DNA of 64,000 nt from JBBDIK01 sp040880465 (GTDB lineage Bacteria; Actinomycetota; UBA4738; JBBDHU01): positions 1 through 64,000 of the forward strand of contig JBBDIK010000014.1 of the NCBI GenBank assembly GCA_040880465.1, in the 5' to 3' direction. Position 1 is the stretch's first letter; every line of letters starts with the position of its first letter. Shown here in pieces: positions 1 through 11,285 of the stretch. Both the position numbers and the translations under genes were made by a program. The notes under the pieces were generated by a model, which was not told the DNA's origin, searched no databases, and saw nothing but the letters and a program-made list of their open reading frames with translations.

Positions 1-80
1 TCCTCGAGAAGCTGCACCTGCACTCGCGCATGGAGGCGGTCGTCTACGCCGTGCGGGAGAAGATGATCGAGATCAAGTAG
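1..80 (+). CDS. C-terminal tail of a LuxR/NarL-type response regulator (partial)
   Basis: Only the last 25 codons and the TAG stop are in the window. The encoded end (LEKLHLHSRMEAVVYAVREK and a few more residues) matches the last helices of the NarL/LuxR DNA-binding domain, where the recognition helix is followed by a K(L)xVHSRxEAVVYAVR signature. The gene is therefore probably a two-component response regulator transcribed towards secA. The receiver domain is outside the window, so partner kinase and targets cannot be judged. About 95 bases separate its stop from secA; this gap carries a TAGAAT -10-like box at 137-142, so secA likely has its own promoter. Confidence 0.7.
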   Translation, partial: LEKLHLHSRMEAVVYAVREKMIEIK

Positions 81-175
81 CTCGATCGGCCCGGCGCGAC
101 CCTCGCGCCTGGGCGGACCCTTCTCAGCCTCGCCGGTAGAATCCTCGTTACGAGACGCTGGAAGAGGAGTTCCCG

Positions 176-2884
<2,709 letters not shown>

Positions 2885-2900
2885 GCCGCTCGCTCGTCTC

Positions 2901-3356
2901 TTAGAGCGGTTTGGCCATGAGCAGGGCCGGGTTCTCCGGTCCCCAGATGTCGAGTTCGGCGACGCGTTCGAAACCCATCGCCAGGGCGAACGCGCGCGTC
3001 TGGTCGTACTCCTCGTACGGGCCGTCGCGGTCCGAGAGCGTCTTGACCAGGAGCGAGCGGACGCCGTCCCGGATCAGCCGGGCGCAGAGTCCGTCCAGGA
3101 GATCTCGGCCGATCCCCGTGCGGCGCAGGTCGGCTCGGACGGCCATCCAGGTGATCTCGGCCTCGCCGGGCTCCCGCGGCTCGAACGTGATGAACCCGGT
3201 GATCTCGCCATCGGCGCCCGTGACCACGAACCCCGCGTGCGCGCGGACCGCGGCGGCACAGTCGAGGATGCCCTGTTCGTGGCCGAACCACGCCGGAAGG
3301 TCGGCGATGATGGCGTCGCACGCCTCGGCATCGGCGGGTCCAAGCTCGCGGAACAT
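2901..3356 (-). CDS. GNAT-family N-acetyltransferase
   Basis: This 151-residue protein has the GNAT fold: an N-terminal FRELGPADAEACDAI helix, a central strand pair with VVTGADGEITGFITFEP, the acetyl-CoA pyrophosphate loop RRTGIGRDLLDGL (the R/QxxGxG/A motif), and a C-terminal ALAMGFERV segment. Such enzymes move acetyl from acetyl-CoA to an amine; the substrate cannot be predicted. The start at 3356 (MFREL) begins exactly where the domain begins. An upstream ATG at 3404 is in frame but would overlap the prfB start, so it is the second choice. The gene is convergent with secA (16 bases between stops) and divergent from prfB, with which it shares a very short control region. Confidence 0.85.
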   Translation of the reverse strand: MFRELGPADAEACDAIIADLPAWFGHEQGILDCAAAVRAHAGFVVTGADGEITGFITFEPREPGEAEITWMAVRADLRRTGIGRDLLDGLCARLIRDGVRSLLVKTLSDRDGPYEEYDQTRAFALAMGFERVAELDIWGPENPALLMAKPL

Positions 3357-3402
3357 GGGCAGGAGCCTACCCCGGCCGCGTGGGCCGATAGACTCATCGG
3401 TC

Positions 3403-4519
3403 ATGAGCGACCACACGCCACGCATCGCAGCCCTGACTCAGCGGCTGTCCAACGCCAAGGAGTTCCTTTGACGTCGACGACAAGCGCGCCCGGGCCCAGG
3501 AGCTGGAAGAGCAGGCCGCCGATCCGGCGCTGTGGGACGACCCTGCCCGCGGCCAGGAGCTGACCACCCGCCTCGCGCGGACGCGCGAGGACATCGCTGG
3601 GTACGACACGCTTGCCGCCAAACTCGCCGACGCCGCGGCGATGGACGAACTGCTCGCCGCCGAGGAAGACGCCTCGCTCAGCGCGGAACTGGCGACGACG
3701 GTCGATGAGCTGGAGGCCGAGGTCGAGCGCCTGGAGGTCGTGGCCCTGCTCTCCGGCGAGTACGACGCCAACGACGCGATCGCGACGCTCCATGCCGGCG
3801 CCGGTGGGACGGAGTCAAACGACTGGGCCGAGATGTTGTTGCGGATGTTCCTGCGTTGGGCCGAACGTGAGGGGTTCGCCGTGGAACTCGACGAGGTGTT
3901 GCCTGGCGAGGAAGCCGGAGTCAAGAGCGCGACCTTCACCGTCCATGGCCACAACGTCTACGGGCTCCTGTCCGCCGAACGCGGCGTCCACCGCCTGGTC
4001 CGGATCTCGCCCTACGATGCCGCCAAGCGCCGCCACACGTCGTTCGCCTCGCTGGATGTGATCCCCCTCATCGAGGAGGGAGCCGTCGAGGACATCGAAC
4101 TCGACCCCAAGGACCTGCGGATCGACACGTACCGGTCGTCGTCCGCCGGCGGGCAGCACGTGAACGTGACCGACTCCGCCGTTCGGATCACTCACCTGCC
4201 GACGGGCACGGTCGCGGCCTGCCAGAACGAGCGTTCGCAGATGCAGAACAAGGCGGTGGCGATGCGGATCCTCAAGGCCCGCCTGGCGGAACTGGCTCGC
4301 CGGGAGCGCATCGAGAAGCTCGAGGGCATCCGCGGCGAGCAGCGCGGCATCGACTTCGGCTCGCAGATCCGTTCCTACGTCCTGCATCCGTACCGTATGG
4401 TCAAGGATCACCGGACCGATGAGGAGATGGGCGACGTCGACCGGGTCCTCGACGGCGATCTGCAGCGGTTCATCGAGGCGGAGCTCCGCCGCCGGGCGGG
4501 CGATACCACGCCCCCGTAG
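3403..4519 (+). CDS. prfB: Peptide chain release factor 2, with programmed +1 frameshift
   Basis: RF2 recognises UGA and UAA and triggers peptide release on the ribosome. The gene is split: codons 1-22 (3403-3468) end at an in-frame TGA (3469-3471), and the rest continues in the +1 frame from 3470, giving 371 residues. This is the known RF2 autoregulatory frameshift, with CTT TGA C at 3466-3472 and an SD-like AAGGAG at 3457-3462. The downstream frame has the RF2 coiled coil, the SSSAGGQHVN catalytic loop (GGQ) and the RRHTSF strand. The stop-codon-reading tripeptide, normally SPF in RF2, reads SPY here (4007-4015). A TAGACT -10 box (3389-3394) lies 8 bases before ATG 3403, suggesting a leaderless transcript. 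The next gene (4556) is 36 bases downstream. Confidence 0.96.
3457..3472 (+). promoter_or_regulatory. prfB: prfB recoding site (SD-like, slippery CTT, TGA, C)
   Basis: AAGGAG (3457-3462) is followed by TTC, the slippery CTT (3466-3468), the in-frame stop TGA (3469-3471) and a C that weakens termination. This is the classic RF2 feedback element: when RF2 is scarce the ribosome shifts +1 at CTT and makes full-length RF2; when it is plentiful, translation stops after 22 codons. The SD-to-slippery-codon distance of three bases matches the arrangement known from Escherichia coli. Confidence 0.95.
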
Positions 4520-4555
4520 TTGTCGCCTCGGGCGACAGCCGGGACAATCCCCCGG

Positions 4556-6586
4556 ATGCAGACGGCCGCCGCCGACTACCCCGTACCCCGAACCGCCTCC
4601 CGGTTCCCGCTGACCGGACGCAGCCGCCTAGTCGTCCTGTCGTTCCTGATGCTATTCGTCGAACTGGGCCTGATCCGCTGGACGGCCGAGAACGTCGTCT
4701 ATCTCGGGTACTTCTCGAACCTCATCCTGTTGGCGAGCTTCCTCGGCATCGGCGCCGGCTTCATCCTTGGGGGCCGCGCCCAGAACGCGTTCGCGAGGGC
4801 TCCGGTCGCGCTGGCGGGACTCATCCTGTTCGTGTCGGTCTTCCCCGTGCAGGTGACCAAGCTCTCGCCGGAGTACCGGCTGGGCGGCATCGTTCCCGGG
4901 ATGTTCGCGTTGCCCGTCTGGATCGAGCTGCCGATCATCTTCATCGCGACCGTGATCGTCATGGGCTACATCGCCCAGGGCGTCGCGAAAGTGTTCTCGG
5001 AGTTCGAACCGCTCGAGGCGTACAGGTTGGACATCAGCGGCAGCATCTTGGGGATCCTGGCGTTCACCGCGCTGTCGTTCCTGGGTGCGCCCCCCGGGGT
5101 GTGGGGACTGCTGATCGGGCTCACCTTCTTCGCGACGCTCGAGCGGCCGGTCGCGCGGCTCACCAAGGCCGCCGTCATCGTGATCGTCGTGGTCTTGGCT
5201 GCCGCCTCCCTCGTCCTGCACGATCGGTGGTCCCCTTACTACAAGGTCACGACGCAGCCGCGGGAAGGCGGTCTGGTCGCGGTGAAGGTGAACGGCCGGC
5301 CGCACCAGACGATCGTTCCGATCGAGCAGCTGACGGTCGATCAGCCCTTCTACACGGCGACCTACGAGCGGCTGAACGGCGTCCCGCTCGACGACGTGCT
5401 CATCATCGGGGCCGGGACCGGGAACGACGTCGCGGTGGCGCTCGCGCAGGGCGCGAAGCACGTGGACGCGGTCGAGATCGATCCGGTCCTGAACCGCATC
5501 GGCCGGAACCTGCATCCGGATCGGCCCTACTCGGACCCCCGAGTCGAGACGACCATCACCGACGGCCGCGCGTTCCTGCAGAACACGGACCGGCGCTACG
5601 ACCTCATCTTGTTCGCCCTCCCGGACTCCCTGACGCTGCTGTCGGGTCACGGGGCGTTGCGGCTGGAGAGCTACCTATTCACGCAGGAGGCGTTCACGTC
5701 CGCTCGGGACCATCTCAAGCCGGGCGGCGTGTTCTCGATCTACAACTACTACTCGCCACTGGCGTCGGAGCGGTTCGCGTCGACGCTGCATGGGGTTTTC
5801 GGGAGCCCGCCGTGTCAGTGGCTCGGCGGTCAGTACGGGGCCCGGCGCGAGGCGGTTCTGATCGCGAGCGACACGCCGGACTCGATCGCGTGCGATTCCG
5901 TCTGGCGGGCCGAGGGCGAGGTGCTGGAGCCGGCCACCGACGATCATCCGTTCCCGTACCTGCCCGGCCGGAGCATCCCGGGCTTCTATGTTGTGTCGCT
6001 GGCGCTGGTGCTTCTTGCGTCGATCTTCGTGGTACGGAAGGCGGCCGGCCCGCTGCACCCGATGAAGCAGTACCTCGATCTGTTTTTCATGGGTGCGGCG
6101 TTCCTGCTGCTGGAAACGAAGAACGTCGTGCAGTTCGCGCTGCTCTTCGGGACGACCTGGGTCGTGAACGCATTCGTGTTCACCGGCGTGCTTTTGGCGG
6201 TCCTGGCGGCGGTCTGGCTCGCCAAACGCGTGCGTCTCCCGAACCCGTGGGTGCTCTACGGGGCGCTGCTCGTGTCGTTGGTCGTCGCGTGGCTCGTCCC
6301 CGCGGGGTCCTTGCTGACGCTGCCGTACGCGGCCAGGTTCGGGGTCGCCACCGTGGTCGCGTTCACACCGATCTTCCTGGCGAACCTGGTGTTCGCGCAG
6401 CGCTTCAAGGATGTCGGCTCTTCGACGGTCGCGTTCGGAGCGAACCTGCTCGGTGCCATGATCGGTGGGGTGCTGGAGTACGCCGCGCTCGTGGTTGGGT
6501 ACCGGAGCCTGCTGATCGCTGCGGCCATCCTGTACGGGCTCGCGTTCCTCGCGGGCCGCCGGCATCTCGGCGCGGCCGCCGCCTAG
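4556..6586 (+). CDS. Polytopic membrane protein with spermidine-synthase-like methyltransferase fold
   Basis: This 676-residue protein has about seven hydrophobic helices, a soluble spermidine/spermine-synthase-like Rossmann domain in the middle (about residues 240-460), and a further block of membrane helices. The soluble part shows IIGAGTGNDVAVAL (SAM-type nucleotide loop), VEIDPVLNRIGRNLHP and DGRAFLQ, all typical of the spermidine synthase superfamily. Such membrane-embedded members are common in bacteria and most have no proven reaction; polyamine synthesis should not be assumed. ATG 4556 is chosen because GACAAT lies 7 bases before it (4543-4548), a leaderless pattern; a TTG at 4520 is possible but has no signal. 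It converges on the next gene, sharing CTAG at 6583-6586. Confidence 0.8.
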   Translation: MQTAAADYPVPRTASRFPLTGRSRLVVLSFLMLFVELGLIRWTAENVVYLGYFSNLILLASFLGIGAGFILGGRAQNAFARAPVALAGLILFVSVFPVQVTKLSPEYRLGGIVPGMFALPVWIELPIIFIATVIVMGYIAQGVAKVFSEFEPLEAYRLDISGSILGILAFTALSFLGAPPGVWGLLIGLTFFATLERPVARLTKAAVIVIVVVLAAASLVLHDRWSPYYKVTTQPREGGLVAVKVNGRPHQTIVPIEQLTVDQPFYTATYERLNGVPLDDVLIIGAGTGNDVAVALAQGAKHVDAVEIDPVLNRIGRNLHPDRPYSDPRVETTITDGRAFLQNTDRRYDLILFALPDSLTLLSGHGALRLESYLFTQEAFTSARDHLKPGGVFSIYNYYSPLASERFASTLHGVFGSPPCQWLGGQYGARREAVLIASDTPDSIACDSVWRAEGEVLEPATDDHPFPYLPGRSIPGFYVVSLALVLLASIFVVRKAAGPLHPMKQYLDLFFMGAAFLLLETKNVVQFALLFGTTWVVNAFVFTGVLLAVLAAVWLAKRVRLPNPWVLYGALLVSLVVAWLVPAGSLLTLPYAARFGVATVVAFTPIFLANLVFAQRFKDVGSSTVAFGANLLGAMIGGVLEYAALVVGYRSLLIAAAILYGLAFLAGRRHLGAAAA

Positions 6587-9024
6587 CGCTCAGCCGCGCT
6601 CGCTGCTCGCCGCCGCCGATCGAGCACAGAAGCCGCGAGCACTGCAACGAGCCACGCCGCCCAGACGAGCCCGGATGCCGCGAGGCCCCTCCAGATCCAC
6701 GGTTCCCGGTAGACCAACCGGATCTCGTGCTCGCCGGCGGGGACCGGCACGCCTTGCAGGAACGCGTCGGTCGGCAGGACCTGGCTCGGCTTCCCGTCGA
6801 CCGTTGCCTCCCAGTTCTGGTCCCACGCGTTACGGATCACCACCATCGAGGGCGCGTCGGCCGTGACCGATACGCGGACGTCCTCCGGGGTCGGCGCGGA
6901 GTAGGTAGCGGTGCCGGGATGTGCGCCGTCGACCCGGCGGATGCCCGGATCGGTTTCCAGGACCGCCGTTCGCCCCGGGTCGAACCCCGGTTCGAGGACG
7001 GCGGCCAGCGCTTCGTCGGTCGTCGCCTCGACCGTCCACGACGGGACGACGGAGACGCGGGACTCGGCGCCCTGGATCTCCCACAGGGTGTACCCGCCGT
7101 CGGTGCCGACCGGGATGGCGCTGAGCGGCGGCCGCACCCCGGACGGCGCGACGAGGAAGCGGACGCCGAGGAGTCGTGCATCCTCCACCGAGGGCTCCTG
7201 GATCAGGGCGGCGTTGTAGAAGATCGGTAAGCGGTTCGTGGCGCGGACGAACCGCCAGTACCGCGTCAGCTGGAACGGGTTGTAACCCATCGCGTCCTCG
7301 ACCCCGAGGAGCATCCCGCGTCCGTTGAACAGCGCCGGCCAGTCGGCCGGTTCCTGCCGGAACAGGTACCCCTTGATGAAGAACGCGGCGGGCGGCGCCC
7401 ACGTGATGTATCGGTCGCCCGAGGCGTCGATCACATCCGGGAACCGTCCGCGCGCGAGATAGGCGTCGGTGTCGACGTCCGGATACTGGAGCGGACCCGG
7501 CGGGAGGGTCAGCTCCGCCTCGAGCCACGGGCCTCGCTGCTCCAGACCGAGTTCCACGGAACCGCCCGTGTAGGCGTTCGCGTAGGCGACCGCACTCAAG
7601 AGTTCCACGCACAGGACCACCGGGACCGCGATCCGTGCCCACGTTTTCCCCCGGGCGAGCGCCACGAGTGGCCAGGCGATCAGCAGCGCTCCCGCTGCCA
7701 GGATCGCGAGCCGTTTCGGATAGGCACCCAGCAGGAGGGGGAGACCGAGGAAGAGGACCGCGCCCGCCGCGAGCCAGCGGATCGTCGTCTTGCGCGGCGG
7801 TGGGTCCTCCATGAGGCCTTGCACGCCGAGCGCTCCCAACGCGGGGATCACGATCAGCAACAGGTGGCGGAGGCGGCTGGGGTTGTGGATGTAGATATCC
7901 CCGAAGGGGATGCGCAGCACCAGGTTCCGGAACCATTCCGCGCCGACGAACAGATCCAGGGTCATGGCGTAGGTGATGGCCGCGGTGACGCCGAGGGTCG
8001 CCAGCAGCGCGCGCTTGGTCGAGCGGAGCGCCGCCGGGACGCAGAGCAGGACGGCCGCCCCGAGGTAGGCCCCCGGTGTCGAGCCGAGGGCGAACGGCCA
8101 CGCCGCCCAGATGCCTCCATCGGCAAGCGGCTCCGTGCCGACGCCGAGCGTCGCCGAACCGGTCGGTCCGAGCGCGGCGTAGCCCTGGGCCAGGGCGCTC
8201 CGCGGGATCAGCCCCAGCCGGGGGAGCAGGAACGCGAGGTTCGCGAGCACCACGAACCCGAGGAAGAGCGCGATCAGACCGGCGCCTTGGCCGAGGGACC
8301 GCTCTCGCCAACGGACGCTGTGCCAGTTCTTCGCGATGAGGTAGACGGTCACCAGCAGCGTGCACATGAACAGGCCGTGGCTCATGTGCGCCCCGGCGAC
8401 CTGTCCCCAGGCGACCGCGGCGAGGGCGAGCCAGAGCAACCGGCGCGACCATCGGGTCACCTGCACGTACCCCGACGCCCCCACCAGCACGATCGTCGTC
8501 CACGCGATGGCTCCTGAGAACGGCATCGCGATCCCCACCGCCGAGCCCGCCATCGCGAGCGAGATCGACAGGCCGCCCACGGTCGCGGCGGTGCGGGCCA
8601 AACCCTCCTTGCGGAGGAACCAGAACAATCCGATGCCGGCCAGCAGCGGCTGCATCACGATGAACGCCCGCATCGCGACCGTGCAGGGGAGCGCGGTGAA
8701 CAGCGCCATCGGCGGCAGGTACATCCACCCCGATTGGGGGTCGGCGGCGTACGGGGTGCCGGTCTGCAGGAATGGGTTCCACAGAGGAACGTGACCGGCG
8801 GCCAAGCTGTCCCCGAGGAAACAGAGGCGCGGCATCACGAACCCAAGGATGTCGGCGTGCTGGTTCGTCAGGAGCGGCTCGATGACGAACCCGCGCATCG
8901 CCACCAGCACCGCCACGACGATCAGGGCGGGTCCGGCGAGTGCCACGAGCAGGCGGCGAACGGCGTCGCGCGAGGGCGACGGGGCGAGCTCGGGAGGGGA
9001 CTCGGTGGTGTCGACCGCCGTCAT
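6583..9024 (-). CDS. YfhO-family large integral membrane protein
   Basis: The product (about 813 residues) has one N-terminal membrane helix, a periplasmic loop with PLWNPFLQTGTPYAADPQSG, around ten further helices, a long extracytoplasmic C-terminal domain, and a last helix followed by arginines. The C-terminal WDQNWEATVDGKP and VPAGEHEIRLVYREP segments are typical of YfhO proteins, a GT-C-like family linked in some bacteria to glycosylation of wall polymers. Here the substrate is unknown. Start 9024 gives a short charged cytoplasmic tail before the first helix; ATG 9036 is an alternative. A TAGCAT box on the minus strand lies about 10 bases upstream. It stands divergent to ftsE. Confidence 0.8.
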   Translation of the reverse strand: MTAVDTTESPPELAPSPSRDAVRRLLVALAGPALIVVAVLVAMRGFVIEPLLTNQHADILGFVMPRLCFLGDSLAAGHVPLWNPFLQTGTPYAADPQSGWMYLPPMALFTALPCTVAMRAFIVMQPLLAGIGLFWFLRKEGLARTAATVGGLSISLAMAGSAVGIAMPFSGAIAWTTIVLVGASGYVQVTRWSRRLLWLALAAVAWGQVAGAHMSHGLFMCTLLVTVYLIAKNWHSVRWRERSLGQGAGLIALFLGFVVLANLAFLLPRLGLIPRSALAQGYAALGPTGSATLGVGTEPLADGGIWAAWPFALGSTPGAYLGAAVLLCVPAALRSTKRALLATLGVTAAITYAMTLDLFVGAEWFRNLVLRIPFGDIYIHNPSRLRHLLLIVIPALGALGVQGLMEDPPPRKTTIRWLAAGAVLFLGLPLLLGAYPKRLAILAAGALLIAWPLVALARGKTWARIAVPVVLCVELLSAVAYANAYTGGSVELGLEQRGPWLEAELTLPPGPLQYPDVDTDAYLARGRFPDVIDASGDRYITWAPPAAFFIKGYLFRQEPADWPALFNGRGMLLGVEDAMGYNPFQLTRYWRFVRATNRLPIFYNAALIQEPSVEDARLLGVRFLVAPSGVRPPLSAIPVGTDGGYTLWEIQGAESRVSVVPSWTVEATTDEALAAVLEPGFDPGRTAVLETDPGIRRVDGAHPGTATYSAPTPEDVRVSVTADAPSMVVIRNAWDQNWEATVDGKPSQVLPTDAFLQGVPVPAGEHEIRLVYREPWIWRGLAASGLVWAAWLVAVLAASVLDRRRRAASAAER

Positions 9025-9218
9025 GGCAGGCCCCATGCTACCGGCGGCAGGGAGCATCCGCCGAGGTCAGAGGGCCGATAGTGCATCCGGACGGTCGCCC
9101 GGTCGCCACCGGCCTCGCGGTGGAACTCGTCACGGAAAACTCACGCAGGTTCCACGGAACGCCGCGAACCCGGTGCTACACTCGCTCGCAGTCTCACCTC
9201 CGGGAGTTCTCCCACGCC

Positions 9219-9905
9219 ATGATCAGTGTTCAGCGCGTCACCAAGCGATATAAGAACGGGGTCACCGCCCTCGACGAGGTTTCGGTCGAAGTCGAGAAGG
9301 GCGAGTTCCTCTTCGTCGTCGGCCCATCCGGGTCCGGGAAGTCGACGTTCATCCGCCTCCTGCTCAAGGAGGAGGAGCCGAGTGAGGGCACGATCTACGT
9401 CGCCGGCAAGAGCCTGCGCGACCTCTCCTCGTGGAAGGTCCCGTACCTACGGCGGAACGTCGGGACCGTCTTCCAGGACTTCAAGCTGTTGCCCGAGCGC
9501 ACGATCTTCCAGAACGTCGCCTTCGCGCTCGAGGTGATCGGCAAGCCCAAGAGCGTCATCGACCAGCGGGTCCCCGAGATCCTCGAGCTGGTCGGTCTCG
9601 GCGACAAGCTCAACAACCTGCCCACCGAACTGTCGGGCGGCGAACAGCAGCGCGTTTCCATCGCCCGCGCTGTCGTGAACCGCCCACTGATCCTGCTGGC
9701 CGACGAGCCCACCGGGAACCTGGACCCGACGACCTCGCAGGACATCATGAAGCTGCTCGACCGGATCAACCGGATCGGTACGACGGTCGTCATGGCTTCC
9801 CACGACAGCGCGATCGTCGATGCCATGCGTAAGCGCGTAGTTGAGCTGGACGACGGGAAGGTCATCCGGGACGAGGAACGAGGGGTGTACGACGTTGGCT
9901 CGTAA
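9219..9905 (+). CDS. ftsE: Cell division ATP-binding protein FtsE
   Basis: FtsE is the ATPase of the FtsEX complex, which sits at the division septum and activates peptidoglycan hydrolases. The 228-residue product shows Walker A GPSGSGKS (residues 35-42), Q-loop VFQDFKLL, the ABC signature LSGGEQQR (138-145), Walker B LILLADEPTGNLDP and the H-loop ASHDSAIVD. ATG 9219 follows a GGGAG ribosome site. A TACACT -10 box at 9177-9182 is a likely promoter with a short leader. The ftsX start codon lies inside the end of ftsE, so the two are translationally coupled. FtsE-type LSGGEQQR and the partner gene make the call firm. Confidence 0.96.
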   Translation: MISVQRVTKRYKNGVTALDEVSVEVEKGEFLFVVGPSGSGKSTFIRLLLKEEEPSEGTIYVAGKSLRDLSSWKVPYLRRNVGTVFQDFKLLPERTIFQNVAFALEVIGKPKSVIDQRVPEILELVGLGDKLNNLPTELSGGEQQRVSIARAVVNRPLILLADEPTGNLDPTTSQDIMKLLDRINRIGTTVVMASHDSAIVDAMRKRVVELDDGKVIRDEERGVYDVGS

Positions 9906-10776
9906 GACCAACTACTACTTCCGCGAGGCGACGACCGGATTCAAGCGCAACGGGCTCGTGGTCTTCGCCGCCATCTCGACCGTGTTCATCGCCCTGTTCC
10001 TCCTTGGCCTGACTCTGCTGATCCGCCAAGAGGTCGACCTGATCATCGAACGGACCGGGGGCAAGGTCGAGATCGCGATCTTCCTGCGCGACGACATCTC
10101 CGATGCCCAGCAGAGCAACCTGCAGGATCAGATCACCGGTATGCCCGAGGTCGACGAGGTCCGCTACGAATCCAAGACCGACGCGTTCCAGCGGGCCCAG
10201 GAGTTGTTCAAGGACGAACCCGAGATCCTCGAGAACCTGACCGAGGAGTCGCTCCCGGCGTCGTTCCGCGTGAAGCTCGTCGATCCGGAGACCGACTTCG
10301 AGGTCATCGGGGCGCGACTCGCCGGCCAGCCGGGCGTGGAGCAGATCAAGGACCAGCGCGAGCTGCTCAAGAAGCTCTTCTCGTTCACGGCGATCTTCCG
10401 TACCGGGATCCTGATCGTGGCCATCCTGATGCTCGTCTCGGCAGGTCTGCTCATCGCGAACACCGTTCGGGTCGGCCTCTACGCCCGGCGCAAGGAGATC
10501 GGGATCATGAAGCTCGTCGGGGCCACGAACTGGTTCATCCGGCTGCCGTTCCTGATCGAGGGGATCCTCGCCGCGCTGATCGGTGCGTTCCTTGCCATCT
10601 TGGTCCTGGCCATCATGCAGATCGTGTTCGTGGAACCGCTGCGGGGGAACCTGCTGGATCTGCCGGTCGTGTCGATGGGGCACCTGATCTCGATCATCCC
10701 GCTGCTCCTGGTGGCGGGTCTCGTCGTCGCCGTCGCGGCCAGCTTCGCCGGGATGCGCCGCTTCCTCGACATCTGA
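9895..10776 (+). CDS. ftsX: Cell division permease FtsX
   Basis: FtsX is the membrane half of FtsEX and passes the ATP signal to wall hydrolases outside the cell. The 293-residue protein has the FtsX layout: a helix near residues 21-43, a large extracytoplasmic domain (about 45-170), then three helices, with the conserved cytoplasmic coupling segment ARRKEIGIMKLVGATNWFI and a final FAGMRRFLDI. The start is TTG 9895, 11 bases before the ftsE stop codon ends; an AGGGG sequence lies about nine bases upstream. It is followed after six bases by smpB, so ftsE-ftsX-smpB form one operon. Confidence 0.95.
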   Translation: MARKTNYYFREATTGFKRNGLVVFAAISTVFIALFLLGLTLLIRQEVDLIIERTGGKVEIAIFLRDDISDAQQSNLQDQITGMPEVDEVRYESKTDAFQRAQELFKDEPEILENLTEESLPASFRVKLVDPETDFEVIGARLAGQPGVEQIKDQRELLKKLFSFTAIFRTGILIVAILMLVSAGLLIANTVRVGLYARRKEIGIMKLVGATNWFIRLPFLIEGILAALIGAFLAILVLAIMQIVFVEPLRGNLLDLPVVSMGHLISIIPLLLVAGLVVAVAASFAGMRRFLDI

Positions 10777-10782
10777 GCGCCG

Positions 10783-11253
10783 ATGGGCCGCGATAGCGGA
10801 CCCGGTGACCGCCCCGTCGCGACCAACCGCCGCGCCCGTTTCGACTACGAGATCCTGGAAGACCTGCAAGCCGGGATCGTGCTGACGGGTCCGGAGGTAA
10901 AGTCCCTGCGCGCCGGACAGTGTTCCCTGTCGGAGGCGTACGCGCGAGTGCGTGACGGCGAGGTCTGGCTCGAGAACATGCACATCGCGCGATACGAGCA
11001 GGCCAAGCCGGGTGAGATCGACGAACGCCGGCCACGGAAGCTCCTGCTGCACCGCCGCGAGATCGAACGCCTGATCGGCAAGACGGCCGAGAAGGGGCTG
11101 ACCCTGATCCCGATGCGCGTGTACTTCTCACACGGCATCGCCAAGTGCCAGCTCGGGCTCGGGAAGGGCAAGAAGCGGCACGAGAAGCGGCAGGCCATCG
11201 CCGAGCGCGAATCCAAGCGCGAGATCGAGCGGGAGATTGGCCGCCGCCGATAG
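10783..11253 (+). CDS. smpB: tmRNA-binding protein SmpB
   Basis: SmpB binds the tRNA-like end of tmRNA and brings it to stalled ribosomes for trans-translation. The 156-residue protein contains the OB-fold landmarks VATNRRARFDYEILE, GIVLTGPEVKSLR, LSEAYARV and LENMHIARY, and a basic helical tail (GKKRHEKRQAIAERESKR) that reaches into the decoding centre. It follows ftsX after six bases without a strong ribosome site, which suggests coupling. Its RNA partner ssrA lies 1.3 kb downstream on the same strand, separated only by an oppositely oriented aminotransferase gene. Confidence 0.97.
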   Translation: MGRDSGPGDRPVATNRRARFDYEILEDLQAGIVLTGPEVKSLRAGQCSLSEAYARVRDGEVWLENMHIARYEQAKPGEIDERRPRKLLLHRREIERLIGKTAEKGLTLIPMRVYFSHGIAKCQLGLGKGKKRHEKRQAIAERESKREIEREIGRRR

Positions 11254-11285
11254 CGTCGCCGGCCGAGGCCGCGTCGCCGTGCCGG

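Noticed and set aside
2886..2909. Six-pair hairpin between secA and the acetyltransferase as a terminator
   Set aside because: The stem is short, lies partly inside coding sequence, and has no U-run.
3469..3471. In-frame TGA in prfB as a sign of a pseudogene
   Set aside because: Sequence context (AAGGAG, CTT, TGA, C) and the continuing frame match the known programmed frameshift.
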